NCBI GenBank assembly: GCA_947624865.1
Contig: CANQMH010000004.1
Span: 1 to 50,429, forward strand
Direction of reading: 5' to 3'
DNA: 50,429 nucleotides
DNA from: an uncultured Clostridia bacterium
GTDB lineage: Bacteria; Bacillota; Clostridia; Oscillospirales; Acutalibacteraceae
How positions within the stretch are numbered: the stretch's first letter is position 1; each line of letters begins with the position of its first letter. Under the pieces are notes generated by a model. It had not been told where the DNA came from, ran no database searches, and saw nothing but the letters and a program-made list of their open reading frames with translations. Shown piece after piece: positions 8,804 through 17,787 of this stretch. The translations under genes were made by a program, and so were the position numbers.

Positions 8804-10390
8804 ATGAGTTCATTTAAAGAAGAAATCAGCAAACGAAGAACCTTTGCTATAATTTCGCATCCTGATGCAGGTAAAACGACGCTTACAGAGAAACTTCTGC
8901 TTTACGGCGGAGCAATTAACCTTGCAGGTTCTGTCAAAGGCAAGAGAACTGCAAAGCATGCTGTTTCTGACTGGATGGAAATTGAAAAACAGCGCGGAAT
9001 ATCGGTTACTTCGTCTGTACTTCAATTTAAATACAAAGATTATTGCATTAATATTCTTGACACACCCGGACATGAGGACTTCTCTGAAGACACTTATCGT
9101 ACACTTATGGCAGCTGATTCGGCAGTAATGGTAATAGACGGTTCAAAAGGCGTTGAAAAACAGACAATAAAGCTGTTTAAAGTTTGTGTAATGCGTAACA
9201 TTCCGATAATTACATTTATTAATAAAATGGACAGAGATGCAAAAAATCCTTTTGACTTGCTTGAAGATATTGAAAATGTTCTCGGTATTCATACCTGTCC
9301 CATAAACTGGCCTATAGGCTCAGGAAAAGAATTTAAAGGCGTGTTTGACCGAAATTCAAAGAAAATACTTTCTTTTACCGCAAACAACGGTCAGAAAGAA
9401 GTTGAAAAAACTGAGCTTGCGCTTGATGACCCTGCTCTTGAAGATATAATTGGCATATATCATAAGCAGGATTTGTTTGATGATATAGAGCTTTTAGACG
9501 GCGCAGGCGATGATTTTGACCTTGAAGCAGTACGAAACGGTACCTTAACTCCCGTATTCTTCGGTTCCGCTCTCACAAATTTTGGAGTTGAACCGTTCCT
9601 TGAGCAATTTTTAAAGCTAACAACTTCGCCGCTGCCGAGAGAAACAGTAAGTGAAGAGGTTGAACCTATGTCGGATTATTTTTCGGCATTTGTATTCAAG
9701 ATTCAGGCTAATATGAATAAGGCTCACCGCGACCGTGTGGCATTTATGAGAATTTGCAGCGGTAAGTTTGAAAAAAATATGGAAGTATTTCATGTTCAGG
9801 GCAACAAAAAAATGCGTCTGTCACAGCCTCAGCAGATTATGGCACAGGAACGTGAAATTGTAGAAGAAGCATATGCAGGAGATATAATAGGAGTGTTTGA
9901 CCCGGGTATTTTCTCAATCGGCGATACTATCTGTTCACCGGGTCATAAAATACAGTTTAAAGGTATTCCGACTTTTGCGCCCGAGCATTTTGCACTTGTA
10001 CGTCAGAAAGACACAATGAAACGCAAGCAGTTTATCAAGGGAACAAGCCAGATTGCTCAGGAAGGTGCAATTCAGATTTTCCAGGAGCTTGACGCAGGTA
10101 TGGAAGAAGTAATTGTAGGTGTTGTAGGTGTTCTGCAATTTGATGTACTCAAATACCGCCTTGAAAATGAATATAATGTTGATATAATTATGGAGTCCCT
10201 GCCATATGAGTATATACGCTGGATAGTAAACGAAGAAGTTGATCCTAAAACGCTTGACCTTGCGTCAGATACAAAGAGAATCCAGGATCTGCGCGGAAAT
10301 TATCTTTTGCTGTTTACAAGCTACTGGAGCATAAACTGGGCACTTGAACATAATAAAGGTCTTGAACTAAGAGAATTCGGAACAAATTAA
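8804..10390 (+). CDS. prfC: Peptide chain release factor 3
   Basis: RRTFAIISHPDAGKTTLTEKLLLYGGAINLAGSVKGKRTAKHAVSDWMEIEKQRGISVTSSVLQF. Start revised to 8804. Confidence 0.93.
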   Translation: MSSFKEEISKRRTFAIISHPDAGKTTLTEKLLLYGGAINLAGSVKGKRTAKHAVSDWMEIEKQRGISVTSSVLQFKYKDYCINILDTPGHEDFSEDTYRTLMAADSAVMVIDGSKGVEKQTIKLFKVCVMRNIPIITFINKMDRDAKNPFDLLEDIENVLGIHTCPINWPIGSGKEFKGVFDRNSKKILSFTANNGQKEVEKTELALDDPALEDIIGIYHKQDLFDDIELLDGAGDDFDLEAVRNGTLTPVFFGSALTNFGVEPFLEQFLKLTTSPLPRETVSEEVEPMSDYFSAFVFKIQANMNKAHRDRVAFMRICSGKFEKNMEVFHVQGNKKMRLSQPQQIMAQEREIVEEAYAGDIIGVFDPGIFSIGDTICSPGHKIQFKGIPTFAPEHFALVRQKDTMKRKQFIKGTSQIAQEGAIQIFQELDAGMEEVIVGVVGVLQFDVLKYRLENEYNVDIIMESLPYEYIRWIVNEEVDPKTLDLASDTKRIQDLRGNYLLLFTSYWSINWALEHNKGLELREFGTN

Positions 10391-10405
10391 TTTTTAGGAG
10401 GATAT

Positions 10406-11821
10406 ATGCTGTACGATAAGCTAAAAAAATATTCAAATAGCGGCATATATCCTTTTCATATGCCCGGACATAAACGAAAAAATATAGACAGCAGCAATAT
10501 TTTGCCGTATGGTATTGACCTTACAGAAATAAACGGTTTTGATAATCTCCATAACGCAGAAGGATGTATAAAAGAGCTTGAGCAAAAAACAGCAAAAGCA
10601 TATTCTGTCAAAAAAGCGTTTTTGCTTGTAAACGGCGCAACAGGAGGAATATTGGCTTCAATTCGAGCAATGACAAATTACGGTGATACTGTAATTACTG
10701 CCCGCAACTGTCATAAGTCGGTGTATAATGCAATTGAGCTTTGCGGCTTAAATCCTGTGTATGTTCAGCATGAAACCGATGATGAATTTGGAGTGTTTTC
10801 TTCTGTTTCTCCAAGTGAAATAGAATATCTGCTTTTAAAAAATCCAAACGCAAGACTGGTTATACTAACTTCACCTACATACGAGGGTGTAGTGTCAGAT
10901 ATAAAGGCGATTTCAAAAATCTGCAAGAAGTACGGTGTAAAGCTTTTTGTAGATGAAGCTCACGGCGCTCATTTTCCGTTCTGTAAAATTTTCCCCGAAG
11001 AAGCCGTAAAGTGCGGAGCAGACGCCGCAGTTGTAAGTTTGCATAAAACCCTGCCGTCGCTTACTCAGACTGCTCTGCTTTTGACCGATGATGTTGATTT
11101 GTCAAAAAAATTTGAGGATAATCTTTCTGTATTTGAAACCAGCAGTCCGTCTTATGTGCTTATGAGTTCGATTGAAAACTGTATCGAATACATTTGTAAT
11201 AATCCTAAAATTTTTAATACATATTCAGATAATCTCAATAATTTTAATGAGTGTGTTAAAAGACTTAAAAATCTTAAATTACTTTGCTTTGGCAGTGACA
11301 ATATAAAAAATCATTCTTTTTTTGACTTTGATATTGGCAAAATTATAATTTCAACTGCACACATTGATATTAACGGCACAGAACTTGCAAATATCTTCAG
11401 AGAAAAATATAAAATTGAAACAGAAATGGCTTATAATGATTATGTTTTAGCTATGACATCTGTTTGCGATACTAAAGAGGGATTTGACAAACTGTCAAAT
11501 GCCTTGATTTCAATTGATAAAGATTTTATTTCTAATTCAGAAATTATTAAAAATAAATTTAAAACCGAAATCCCGAAGAAACAGTTTAATGCTTCACAAA
11601 GATATAAATATAAATCTGAAACAGTTGCTTTGAGCAGGGCGCAGGGGAGAATCTCGCTTGAATATGTATGGGCTTATCCTCCGGGAATACCTCTGCTTGT
11701 ACCTGGAGAAGTAATAACCGACGCGCTGATAGAGGAAATAGCATTCCTTATAAAAACGAACACAGATATTTTTTCGAGTGAAAAAAATATGCCTGAAAAT
11801 ATTTCTGTAGCAGTAATCTGA
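10406..11821 (+). CDS. Orn/Lys/Arg decarboxylase family PLP enzyme
   Basis: YPFHMPGHKR, LVNGATGGILASIRA, FVDEAHGAHFPF, AAVVSLHKTLPSLTQTA (PLP Lys), WAYPPGIPLLVPGE. Confidence 0.88.
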   Translation: MLYDKLKKYSNSGIYPFHMPGHKRKNIDSSNILPYGIDLTEINGFDNLHNAEGCIKELEQKTAKAYSVKKAFLLVNGATGGILASIRAMTNYGDTVITARNCHKSVYNAIELCGLNPVYVQHETDDEFGVFSSVSPSEIEYLLLKNPNARLVILTSPTYEGVVSDIKAISKICKKYGVKLFVDEAHGAHFPFCKIFPEEAVKCGADAAVVSLHKTLPSLTQTALLLTDDVDLSKKFEDNLSVFETSSPSYVLMSSIENCIEYICNNPKIFNTYSDNLNNFNECVKRLKNLKLLCFGSDNIKNHSFFDFDIGKIIISTAHIDINGTELANIFREKYKIETEMAYNDYVLAMTSVCDTKEGFDKLSNALISIDKDFISNSEIIKNKFKTEIPKKQFNASQRYKYKSETVALSRAQGRISLEYVWAYPPGIPLLVPGEVITDALIEEIAFLIKTNTDIFSSEKNMPENISVAVI

Positions 11822-11850
11822 TTGACAAATCCTGCCGTATGTGGTAAGAT
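11822..11850 (+). promoter_or_regulatory. Sigma-A promoter of scfA
   Basis: TTGACA - 17 nt - TAAGAT. Confidence 0.65.
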
Positions 11851-11885
11851 TTAAAAAAGAAATATTGCAAGGAGTATGATTAAAT

Positions 11886-12038
11886 ATGAAAAGAATTAAA
11901 ACTATTGAAACTCGTGACCTTAATAAGAGCGTAAAAACAGGCGGCTGCGGAGAATGTCAGACATCTTGTCAGTCAGCTTGCAAGACATCATGCGGAGTTG
12001 CCAATCAGCAGTGTGAAAAATGCCTTAACGAGAAATAA
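11886..12038 (+). CDS. scfA: SCIFF family RiPP precursor peptide (50 aa)
   Basis: MKRIKTIETRDLNKSVKTGGCGECQTSCQSACKTSCGVANQQCEKCLNEK. CGECQTSCQSACKTSC core; adjacent radical SAM maturase. Absent from the ORF track because it is below the length cut-off. Confidence 0.93.
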   Translation: MKRIKTIETRDLNKSVKTGGCGECQTSCQSACKTSCGVANQQCEKCLNEK

Positions 12039-12064
12039 TAATTTTATTAAAATTAAGGATTAAC

Positions 12065-12104
12065 AGCCGTTTTACCTTGAGGTTTAACGGCTTTCCTTTT
12101 GTCT
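12065..12104 (+). terminator. Attenuator/terminator-like hairpin between scfA and scfB
   Basis: AGCCGTTTTACCTTGAGGTTTAACGGCT followed by TTCCTTTTGTCTTTT. Confidence 0.6.
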
Positions 12105-12121
12105 TTTACGGAGATAATTAT

Positions 12122-13495
12122 ATGATACATCAATATAAACTTAACGGATATAACATTGTTCTTGACGTATTCAGCGGAAGTGTCCACAGTGTGGACGACC
12201 TTGCTTATGATGTAATAGATATGGTTGAAAACAACAGCAGAGATGAAATTGTTTCTGCAATGCTTAAAAAATATGCTGATGATCCCGAGATTACCGAGCA
12301 TGATATCAACGAATGTATTGACGATGTTGAAGAAATGAGAGCTCAGGGTAAGCTTTTTACACAAGACAAGTATGAAAACCTTGCATTTGATTTTAAAAAC
12401 AGAAACACTGTTATTAAAGCTTTATGTCTGCATATTGCGCATACCTGCAATCTTAACTGCGAATATTGCTTTGCAAGTCAGGGCAAATATCACGGTGACA
12501 GAGCATTAATGAGTTTTGAAACAGGTAAAAGAGCCATTGATTTTCTTGTTGAAAATTCCGGTAGCAGAGTTAATCTTGAGGTCGATTTTTTCGGCGGAGA
12601 ACCATTGATGAACTTTGATGTAGTAAAACAGATAGTTGCATATGCAAGAAGCATTGAAAAGGGAAAAAACAAGAATTTCCGTTTTACTCTTACAACAAAC
12701 GGAGTTCTTGTAGATGACGATGTTATAGAATTTGCAAATAAAGAATGTCATAACGTAGTTCTAAGCCTTGACGGCAGAAAAGAAATTCATGACAGTCTGC
12801 GCAAAACAATAAACGGAAAAGGCAGCTACGACACAATAGTTCCGAAGTTTCAGGAGTTTGTCAAGAGAAGAGGAAACAAGGGTTACTATGTGCGCGGTAC
12901 ATACACTCACAATAACACTGATTTTACGAATGATATTTTTCATATGGCTGATTTGGGATTTACCGAGCTTTCAATGGAGCCTGTAGTATGCGCTCCCGAT
13001 GACCCGTATGCACTTACATATGATGATTTGCCCGTGTTGTATGAACAGTATGAGATACTTGCAAAAGAAATGCTCAAACGTGAAAAAGAGGGAAGACCTA
13101 TTACGTTCTATCATTATATGATTGATTTAACAGGAGGTCCCTGTATTTATAAGCGTATATCAGGCTGCGGCTCGGGTACAGAATATATGGCAGTTACTCC
13201 TTGGGGCGAGCTTTTTCCGTGCCATCAGTTTGTAGGCGACCCTAAATACAGTCTTGGCAACATTTATGACGGAGTTACCAATAAGGAAATTCAGAATGAA
13301 TTTAAACTCTGCAATGCCTATGCACGACCCGACTGCAAAGACTGCTGGGCAAAACTTTATTGCAGCGGAGGCTGTGCGGCAAATGCTTATCACGCAACAG
13401 GCTCTGTAAAAGGTATTTATGATTACGGCTGTGAGCTTTTCAGGAAACGTATGGAATGTGCAATAATGATGAAAGTTGCAGAATCTGAATTATGA
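12122..13495 (+). CDS. scfB: SCIFF radical SAM thioether maturase
   Basis: HIAHTCNLNCEYCFASQGKYHG (CxxxCxxC), DFFGGEPLMNFD, C-terminal SPASM CGSGTEYMAVTPWGELFPCHQF...CKDCWAKLYCSGGCAANAY. Start revised to 12122. Confidence 0.92.
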   Translation: MIHQYKLNGYNIVLDVFSGSVHSVDDLAYDVIDMVENNSRDEIVSAMLKKYADDPEITEHDINECIDDVEEMRAQGKLFTQDKYENLAFDFKNRNTVIKALCLHIAHTCNLNCEYCFASQGKYHGDRALMSFETGKRAIDFLVENSGSRVNLEVDFFGGEPLMNFDVVKQIVAYARSIEKGKNKNFRFTLTTNGVLVDDDVIEFANKECHNVVLSLDGRKEIHDSLRKTINGKGSYDTIVPKFQEFVKRRGNKGYYVRGTYTHNNTDFTNDIFHMADLGFTELSMEPVVCAPDDPYALTYDDLPVLYEQYEILAKEMLKREKEGRPITFYHYMIDLTGGPCIYKRISGCGSGTEYMAVTPWGELFPCHQFVGDPKYSLGNIYDGVTNKEIQNEFKLCNAYARPDCKDCWAKLYCSGGCAANAYHATGSVKGIYDYGCELFRKRMECAIMMKVAESEL

Positions 13496-13496
13496 T

Positions 13497-13523
13497 AAAG
13501 AGGGCATATAAATGCCCTCTTTT
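13497..13523. terminator. Bidirectional terminator between scfB and feoB
   Basis: AAAGAGGGCAT-ATAA-ATGCCCTCTTTT. Confidence 0.85.
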
Positions 13524-15432
13524 AAAATATACGCATAATGTTATCTGTAATAATACACAGAATAATGCCCATTATCGTAGGCAGAGCCATTGAAATTAAA
13601 GTCCATTTCAAACTGCCTGTTTCTTTTTTTATCGTTAAACAAGTTGTTGAGCAGGGAAAATGCATTATACACATAATCATTGTGCAAACGGCAGTTACCG
13701 CAGTCCAGCCGTTTGCAGTAAAAAGCTGTAAAAGCTGTTCATAACTTGTATATTCAACAAGCGTACCGCTTGCCATATACGACATAATTATAATCGGTAT
13801 GACAGTTTCGTTTGCAGGAAATCCGAGTATGAATGCCATTACAATGACGCCGTCAAGTCCGATAAACTGACCAAAAGGATTTAAAAACTCTGTGCAGTAC
13901 GCAAGAATAGAAGTGTTTCCGATATAAATATTTGCCAACAGCCAAATAACCGCTCCCGCAGGCGCAGCTACTATAACAGCTCTTCCCAAAACGAACAGAG
14001 TTCTGTCAAGCAGCGAACGAATTATTGTTTTTATAATCTGCGGCTTTCTGTAGGGAGGCAGTTCAAGTGCAAAACCCGACGCTTCTCCCTTTGCAATTGT
14101 CAGCGACAAAAGCTTTGACACACCTAAAGTCACCAAAACGCAAAGCACAATTATTCCCAGCAGTATTGCGGCAACAGTAAGTGAAGAAAAGATGCCGAAT
14201 GTACTTCCTGCAAAAAACATCATTATTATTGCAATTAAAATAGGAAATCTTCCGTTGCACGGCATAAAATTATTTGTAAGTATTGCAATGAGGCGTTCCT
14301 GCGGAGATTCTATTATTCTGCATCCTGTTACTCCGCAGGCGTTACAGCCTATTCCCATTGCCATAGTAAGGCTTTGTTTACCGTGTGCTCCGCACCCTGA
14401 AAAGAACTTATCAAGATTAAATGCAATTCTCGGCAGATAGCCTGAATCCTCAATAATTGAAAACAACGGGAAGAAAATTGCCATTGGCGGAAGCATTACC
14501 GATACAACCCAAGTCAGAGTCGTATATACTCCGTCAATTAAAAGTCCTGTTATAAAACTCGGTACACTTAGCAGCTCAAATAAATTATATAAATTTGATT
14601 TTATGAAATCAAACAGAATACTCAGCCATTCACTCGGATAATTTGCTCCAACGGATGTAATCCAGAAAAGCATGCCAAACAGCAACAGCATTATCGGAAT
14701 TCCTGTTGTCTTTGATGTAAGTATTTTATCAATTTTCTTGACTCTCTCGTTAAGTGCCATACAGTTATACGTTACGCAATCACTGCATATTTTTCTGCTT
14801 TTATCAGCAAGTGTTTCAATATTTTTTTTATGATGTTCATTGTCCAGAACATCAACGCCTTCAAAATTTCTTGATACTCTAAAACAGTTTTTCTTGCCCG
14901 TACACACATCATATACAACACTCTTTAATTCTTTCAGTCCTTTTCTTTTTGATGCACAGGTGCAGACAACAGGTATTCCGAGATTTAGAGAAAGTTCATC
15001 TTTATCAATGCAAATACCGTTTTTCTCTGCTTCATCGCATAAATTAAGGCACAGTACGGCTTTTTTTTGAATTGACAATACCTGCAAAGCAAATGAGAGA
15101 TTTCTTTCTATGACATTTGAGTCTATTACTATTATTACGCAGTCAGTTTTATTATTTGCAAGAAATCCCTTTGCAACTGTCTCTTCTTTTGAAAACGACA
15201 GCATTGAGTATGTTCCGGGAAGGTCTGTAATCAAAAAACTTTTATCTCTTATTTTAGCTTTGCCCGAAGAACATTCAACAGTTTTTCCCGTCCAGTTTCC
15301 AGTATGCTGTTTTAAGCCTGTCAGGGCGTTGAATATCGTACTTTTTCCAACATTAGGATTACCTGCCAAAGCTATATTAAAATCTGTATCTAAGTTGATT
15401 TTATTACTTGTGACCGAATTTCTTGCAAACAA
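13522..15432 (-). CDS. feoB: Ferrous iron transporter B (TTG start)
   Basis: NIALAGNPNVGKSTIFNALTGLKQHTGNWTGKTV, DLPGTYSMLSFSKEE, SGCGAHGK, GCNACGVTGCRIIES. GGGAGG SD upstream of TTG. Confidence 0.93.
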   Translation of the reverse strand: MFARNSVTSNKINLDTDFNIALAGNPNVGKSTIFNALTGLKQHTGNWTGKTVECSSGKAKIRDKSFLITDLPGTYSMLSFSKEETVAKGFLANNKTDCVIIVIDSNVIERNLSFALQVLSIQKKAVLCLNLCDEAEKNGICIDKDELSLNLGIPVVCTCASKRKGLKELKSVVYDVCTGKKNCFRVSRNFEGVDVLDNEHHKKNIETLADKSRKICSDCVTYNCMALNERVKKIDKILTSKTTGIPIMLLLFGMLFWITSVGANYPSEWLSILFDFIKSNLYNLFELLSVPSFITGLLIDGVYTTLTWVVSVMLPPMAIFFPLFSIIEDSGYLPRIAFNLDKFFSGCGAHGKQSLTMAMGIGCNACGVTGCRIIESPQERLIAILTNNFMPCNGRFPILIAIIMMFFAGSTFGIFSSLTVAAILLGIIVLCVLVTLGVSKLLSLTIAKGEASGFALELPPYRKPQIIKTIIRSLLDRTLFVLGRAVIVAAPAGAVIWLLANIYIGNTSILAYCTEFLNPFGQFIGLDGVIVMAFILGFPANETVIPIIIMSYMASGTLVEYTSYEQLLQLFTANGWTAVTAVCTMIMCIMHFPCSTTCLTIKKETGSLKWTLISMALPTIMGIILCIITDNIMRIF

Positions 15433-15452
15433 TAAAAAAACCTCCCGATTAT

Positions 15453-15707
15453 TTATATAGGAGTAACGGTAATTTTTTGACAGTCCTTATTTCTTAATGC
15501 TACAACTGCATTTTTTATCAGATAGGCGGTAGGATCGCCAAACGGACTTCTGTATATGGGAGTAATTATTGAATCTTTTATAATGCCCAGATCAAAAATC
15601 CTGTTAATTAGATTTTCTTTGCAATCGACCGAATTTACAATTGCGCTTTTGTCAAGAGGTAAATTATTAAGCGTGCATTTTTCTTCCATCATCTTCACCG
15701 ATTTCAA
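15453..15707 (-). CDS. feoA: Ferrous iron transport protein A
   Basis: 84 aa; LINRIFDLGIIKDSIITPIYRSPFGDPTAYLIKNAVVALR; directly upstream of feoB. Confidence 0.85.
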   Translation of the reverse strand: MKSVKMMEEKCTLNNLPLDKSAIVNSVDCKENLINRIFDLGIIKDSIITPIYRSPFGDPTAYLIKNAVVALRNKDCQKITVTPI

Positions 15708-15768
15708 CTTTTTATTAGTATATTATTCATATCAGCAAATTCAGTTACTTAGAAATAGTTATCTTTAC

Positions 15769-15797
15769 TTGACATAAAATGACAAAGATGCTATAAT
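15769..15797 (+). promoter_or_regulatory. Consensus sigma-A promoter of the cobalamin locus
   Basis: TTGACA - 17 nt - TATAAT, both hexamers perfect. Confidence 0.85.
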
Positions 15798-15814
15798 ACA
15801 GAAAATTCAATATA

Positions 15815-16005
15815 CAGAAACTGCGGTTCGAACAGATATTTCTTAGTAGGTAATTGGGAATTCGGTCTGAATCCGAAACAACCGTCATTACTGTGTTTGG
15901 CAAATGCCATAAGTCAGATTACTCCCGCTTTTTCTTGGATTTTGCATTCTTGGACGAAGAAGAAGTGCTGCCGATTATAACTGTTGCTTTGATTTATTTC
16001 ATTGC
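15815..16005 (+). ncRNA. Cobalamin riboswitch-like leader
   Basis: GGGAATTCGGTCTGAATCCGAAACAACCGTCATTACTGT...GGCAAATGCC..AAGTCAGATTAC matches the B12-box order GGGAA-GGT..AA.CC-ACTGT-AGTCAGAT.AC of cobalamin riboswitches. Boundaries approximate. Confidence 0.85.
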
Positions 16006-16019
16006 GGCATTAATCTGCT

Positions 16020-16052
16020 ATGCTTTCCTTTTCGGAAAGCATTTTTTATTTG
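16020..16052 (+). terminator. Rho-independent terminator, riboswitch expression platform
   Basis: ATGCTTTCC-TTTTC-GGAAAGCATTTTTTATTTG. Confidence 0.85.
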
Positions 16053-16082
16053 CTTTCAAAAATTTTATTTACGGAGGTTATT

Positions 16083-17783
16083 ATGAAAAAAACAATTAAA
16101 AAATTTTTGTCAATGACAATTGCCGTTGCAATTGTCATCGGAGTAATGTCAACAGCAACGGTTGCAAGTGCAAGTGAAACGGACAGTGTACGTGTAATAG
16201 TACGCAATGACGTTTACTCTGTTGAGGACGGCGCAGCGTGGGACGGCGTGATAGTTGATGAGTGGGTTGATATTGACGAAAATTCATCTATGATGTCTGC
16301 TGTAGTTGATGCACTTGATAATCACGGCTATACTCAGAAAGGTGCAGAAAACAACTATATTGAAGAGATAAACGGTCTTGCTGCATTTGATTCAAGTTCA
16401 TCCAGCGGTTGGATGGGAACTCTTAACGACTGGTTTACTAATGAAGGATTCGGAGCATTCACTGTTGCCTCCGGCAAGCTTGAAGACGATGATGAAATTT
16501 GCATATTGTACACTGATATGTTCGGAGAAGATATTGGTGGTTCATGGAACAACAATGAAACAACTCTTAAAGATTTAAGTTTCAGCAGTGGTACATTGTC
16601 AGCAGATTTTGAGTCATCAGTCACTGAATACACATTAACACTTGACAGCAATACAACAAGCGTTATGGTAACTCCGACTGCAACAAACAAAAATTATCAA
16701 GTAAGAACATATAAAAATGAATATACTCCCGAAGTTGAGGATACGGAGTATAAAAGAAATGACTCAATTGAAGTTGCCGACGGAGATAAAATCATTATAG
16801 GCGTTGGTGACTCAAATTGGCCATCAATGAATCAAACAGACGGCGGTACGGTTTACACGATCAATATTAAAAAGCAAGATGCTGAGGAAAAAGGTAATAT
16901 ACGTGTAATAGTCCGCAATGACGTTTACTCTGTTGAGGACGGTGCAGCGTGGGACGGCGTGCTTATTGATGAGTGGGTTGATATTGACGAAAATTCATCT
17001 ATGATGTCTGCTGTAGTTGATGCACTTGATAATCACGGTTATACTCAGAGCGGTGCAGAAAACAGCTATATTGAAGAGATAAACGGTCTTGCTTCGTTTG
17101 ATTCAACTCCTTCCAGCGGTTGGACAGGCACTATTAACGACTGGTTTACGAATGAAGCATATAGTGAATTTACTGTTGCATCGGGCAAGCTTGAAGACGG
17201 TGATGAAATTTGTATTATGTACACCAATACGTACGGAGAAGACGTTGGCAGTCTATGGGACAACAATGAAACAACTCTTAAGGATTTAAGCTTCAGCAAT
17301 GGTAAATTATCATCAGATTTTGAGTCATCAGTTACTGAATACACATTAACACTTGACAGCAATACAACAAGCGTTATGGTAACTCCAACTGCAACAAACA
17401 AAAATTATCAGGTAAGAACTTACAAGAATGAATATACTCCTGATGTTGAGAATACGGAGTATAAAAGAAATGACTCAATTGAAGTTGCCGACGGAGATAA
17501 AATCATTATAGGCGTTGGTGACTCAAATTGGCCATCAATGAATCAAACAGACGGCGGTACAGTTTACACAATTAATGTTAAGGTAGAAAGTGAAGCATTG
17601 CTTGGTGATGTTAATTATGACAACTATATTGATGTAAAGGATGCAACATCAATTCAAAAATTCATTGTTGGATTGGAAACATTTACAGATGAGCAAATTT
17701 TGAATGCAGACTATAATAAAGACGGACTTGCATCTGTTTTAGATGCAACTGCAATTCAAAAATATATAGTCGGAATAGAGTGA
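16083..17783 (+). CDS. Secreted protein: (DUF4430 + cadherin-like beta-sandwich) x2 + dockerin
   Basis: Signal peptide MKKTIKKFLSMTIAVAIVIGVMSTATVASAS; SGWMGTLNDWFTNEGFG and SGWTGTINDWFTNEAYS DUF4430 motifs; LKDLSFSSGTLSADFESSVTEYTLTL cadherin-like; GDVNYDNYIDVKDATSIQKFIVG...DYNKDGLASVLDATAIQKYIVGIE dockerin. Start revised to 16083. Confidence 0.85.
   Translation: MKKTIKKFLSMTIAVAIVIGVMSTATVASASETDSVRVIVRNDVYSVEDGAAWDGVIVDEWVDIDENSSMMSAVVDALDNHGYTQKGAENNYIEEINGLAAFDSSSSSGWMGTLNDWFTNEGFGAFTVASGKLEDDDEICILYTDMFGEDIGGSWNNNETTLKDLSFSSGTLSADFESSVTEYTLTLDSNTTSVMVTPTATNKNYQVRTYKNEYTPEVEDTEYKRNDSIEVADGDKIIIGVGDSNWPSMNQTDGGTVYTINIKKQDAEEKGNIRVIVRNDVYSVEDGAAWDGVLIDEWVDIDENSSMMSAVVDALDNHGYTQSGAENSYIEEINGLASFDSTPSSGWTGTINDWFTNEAYSEFTVASGKLEDGDEICIMYTNTYGEDVGSLWDNNETTLKDLSFSNGKLSSDFESSVTEYTLTLDSNTTSVMVTPTATNKNYQVRTYKNEYTPDVENTEYKRNDSIEVADGDKIIIGVGDSNWPSMNQTDGGTVYTINVKVESEALLGDVNYDNYIDVKDATSIQKFIVGLETFTDEQILNADYNKDGLASVLDATAIQKYIVGIE
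16190..17580 (+). repeat. Tandem intragenic duplication, about 680-bp units with 711-bp period
   Basis: CGTGTAATAGT.CGCAATGACGTTTACTCTGTTGAGGACGG at 16191 and 16902; homology extends to GTTTACAC.AT.AAT.TTAA at about 16869 and 17580. Confidence 0.9.
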
Positions 17784-17787
17784 TAAT

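Noticed and set aside
14840-15460. Plus-strand ORFs (76 and 116 aa) antisense to feoB
   Set aside because: feoB on the minus strand shows complete G-domain and membrane motifs; the opposite ORFs are incidental.
15854-16099. 81-aa plus-strand ORF upstream of the DUF4430 gene
   Set aside because: It overlaps the riboswitch-like leader and terminator and has no plausible SD; treated as non-coding.
16355-17401. Two near-identical 111-aa minus-strand ORFs (16355-16690 and 17066-17401)
   Set aside because: Antisense shadows of the duplicated DUF4430/cadherin-like coding repeat; the plus strand has signal peptide, domains and dockerin.
16190-17580. CRISPR or satellite-type repeat array
   Set aside because: Only two copies of about 680 bp, in frame and coding. 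No short regularly spaced repeats with unique spacers were found anywhere in the window.
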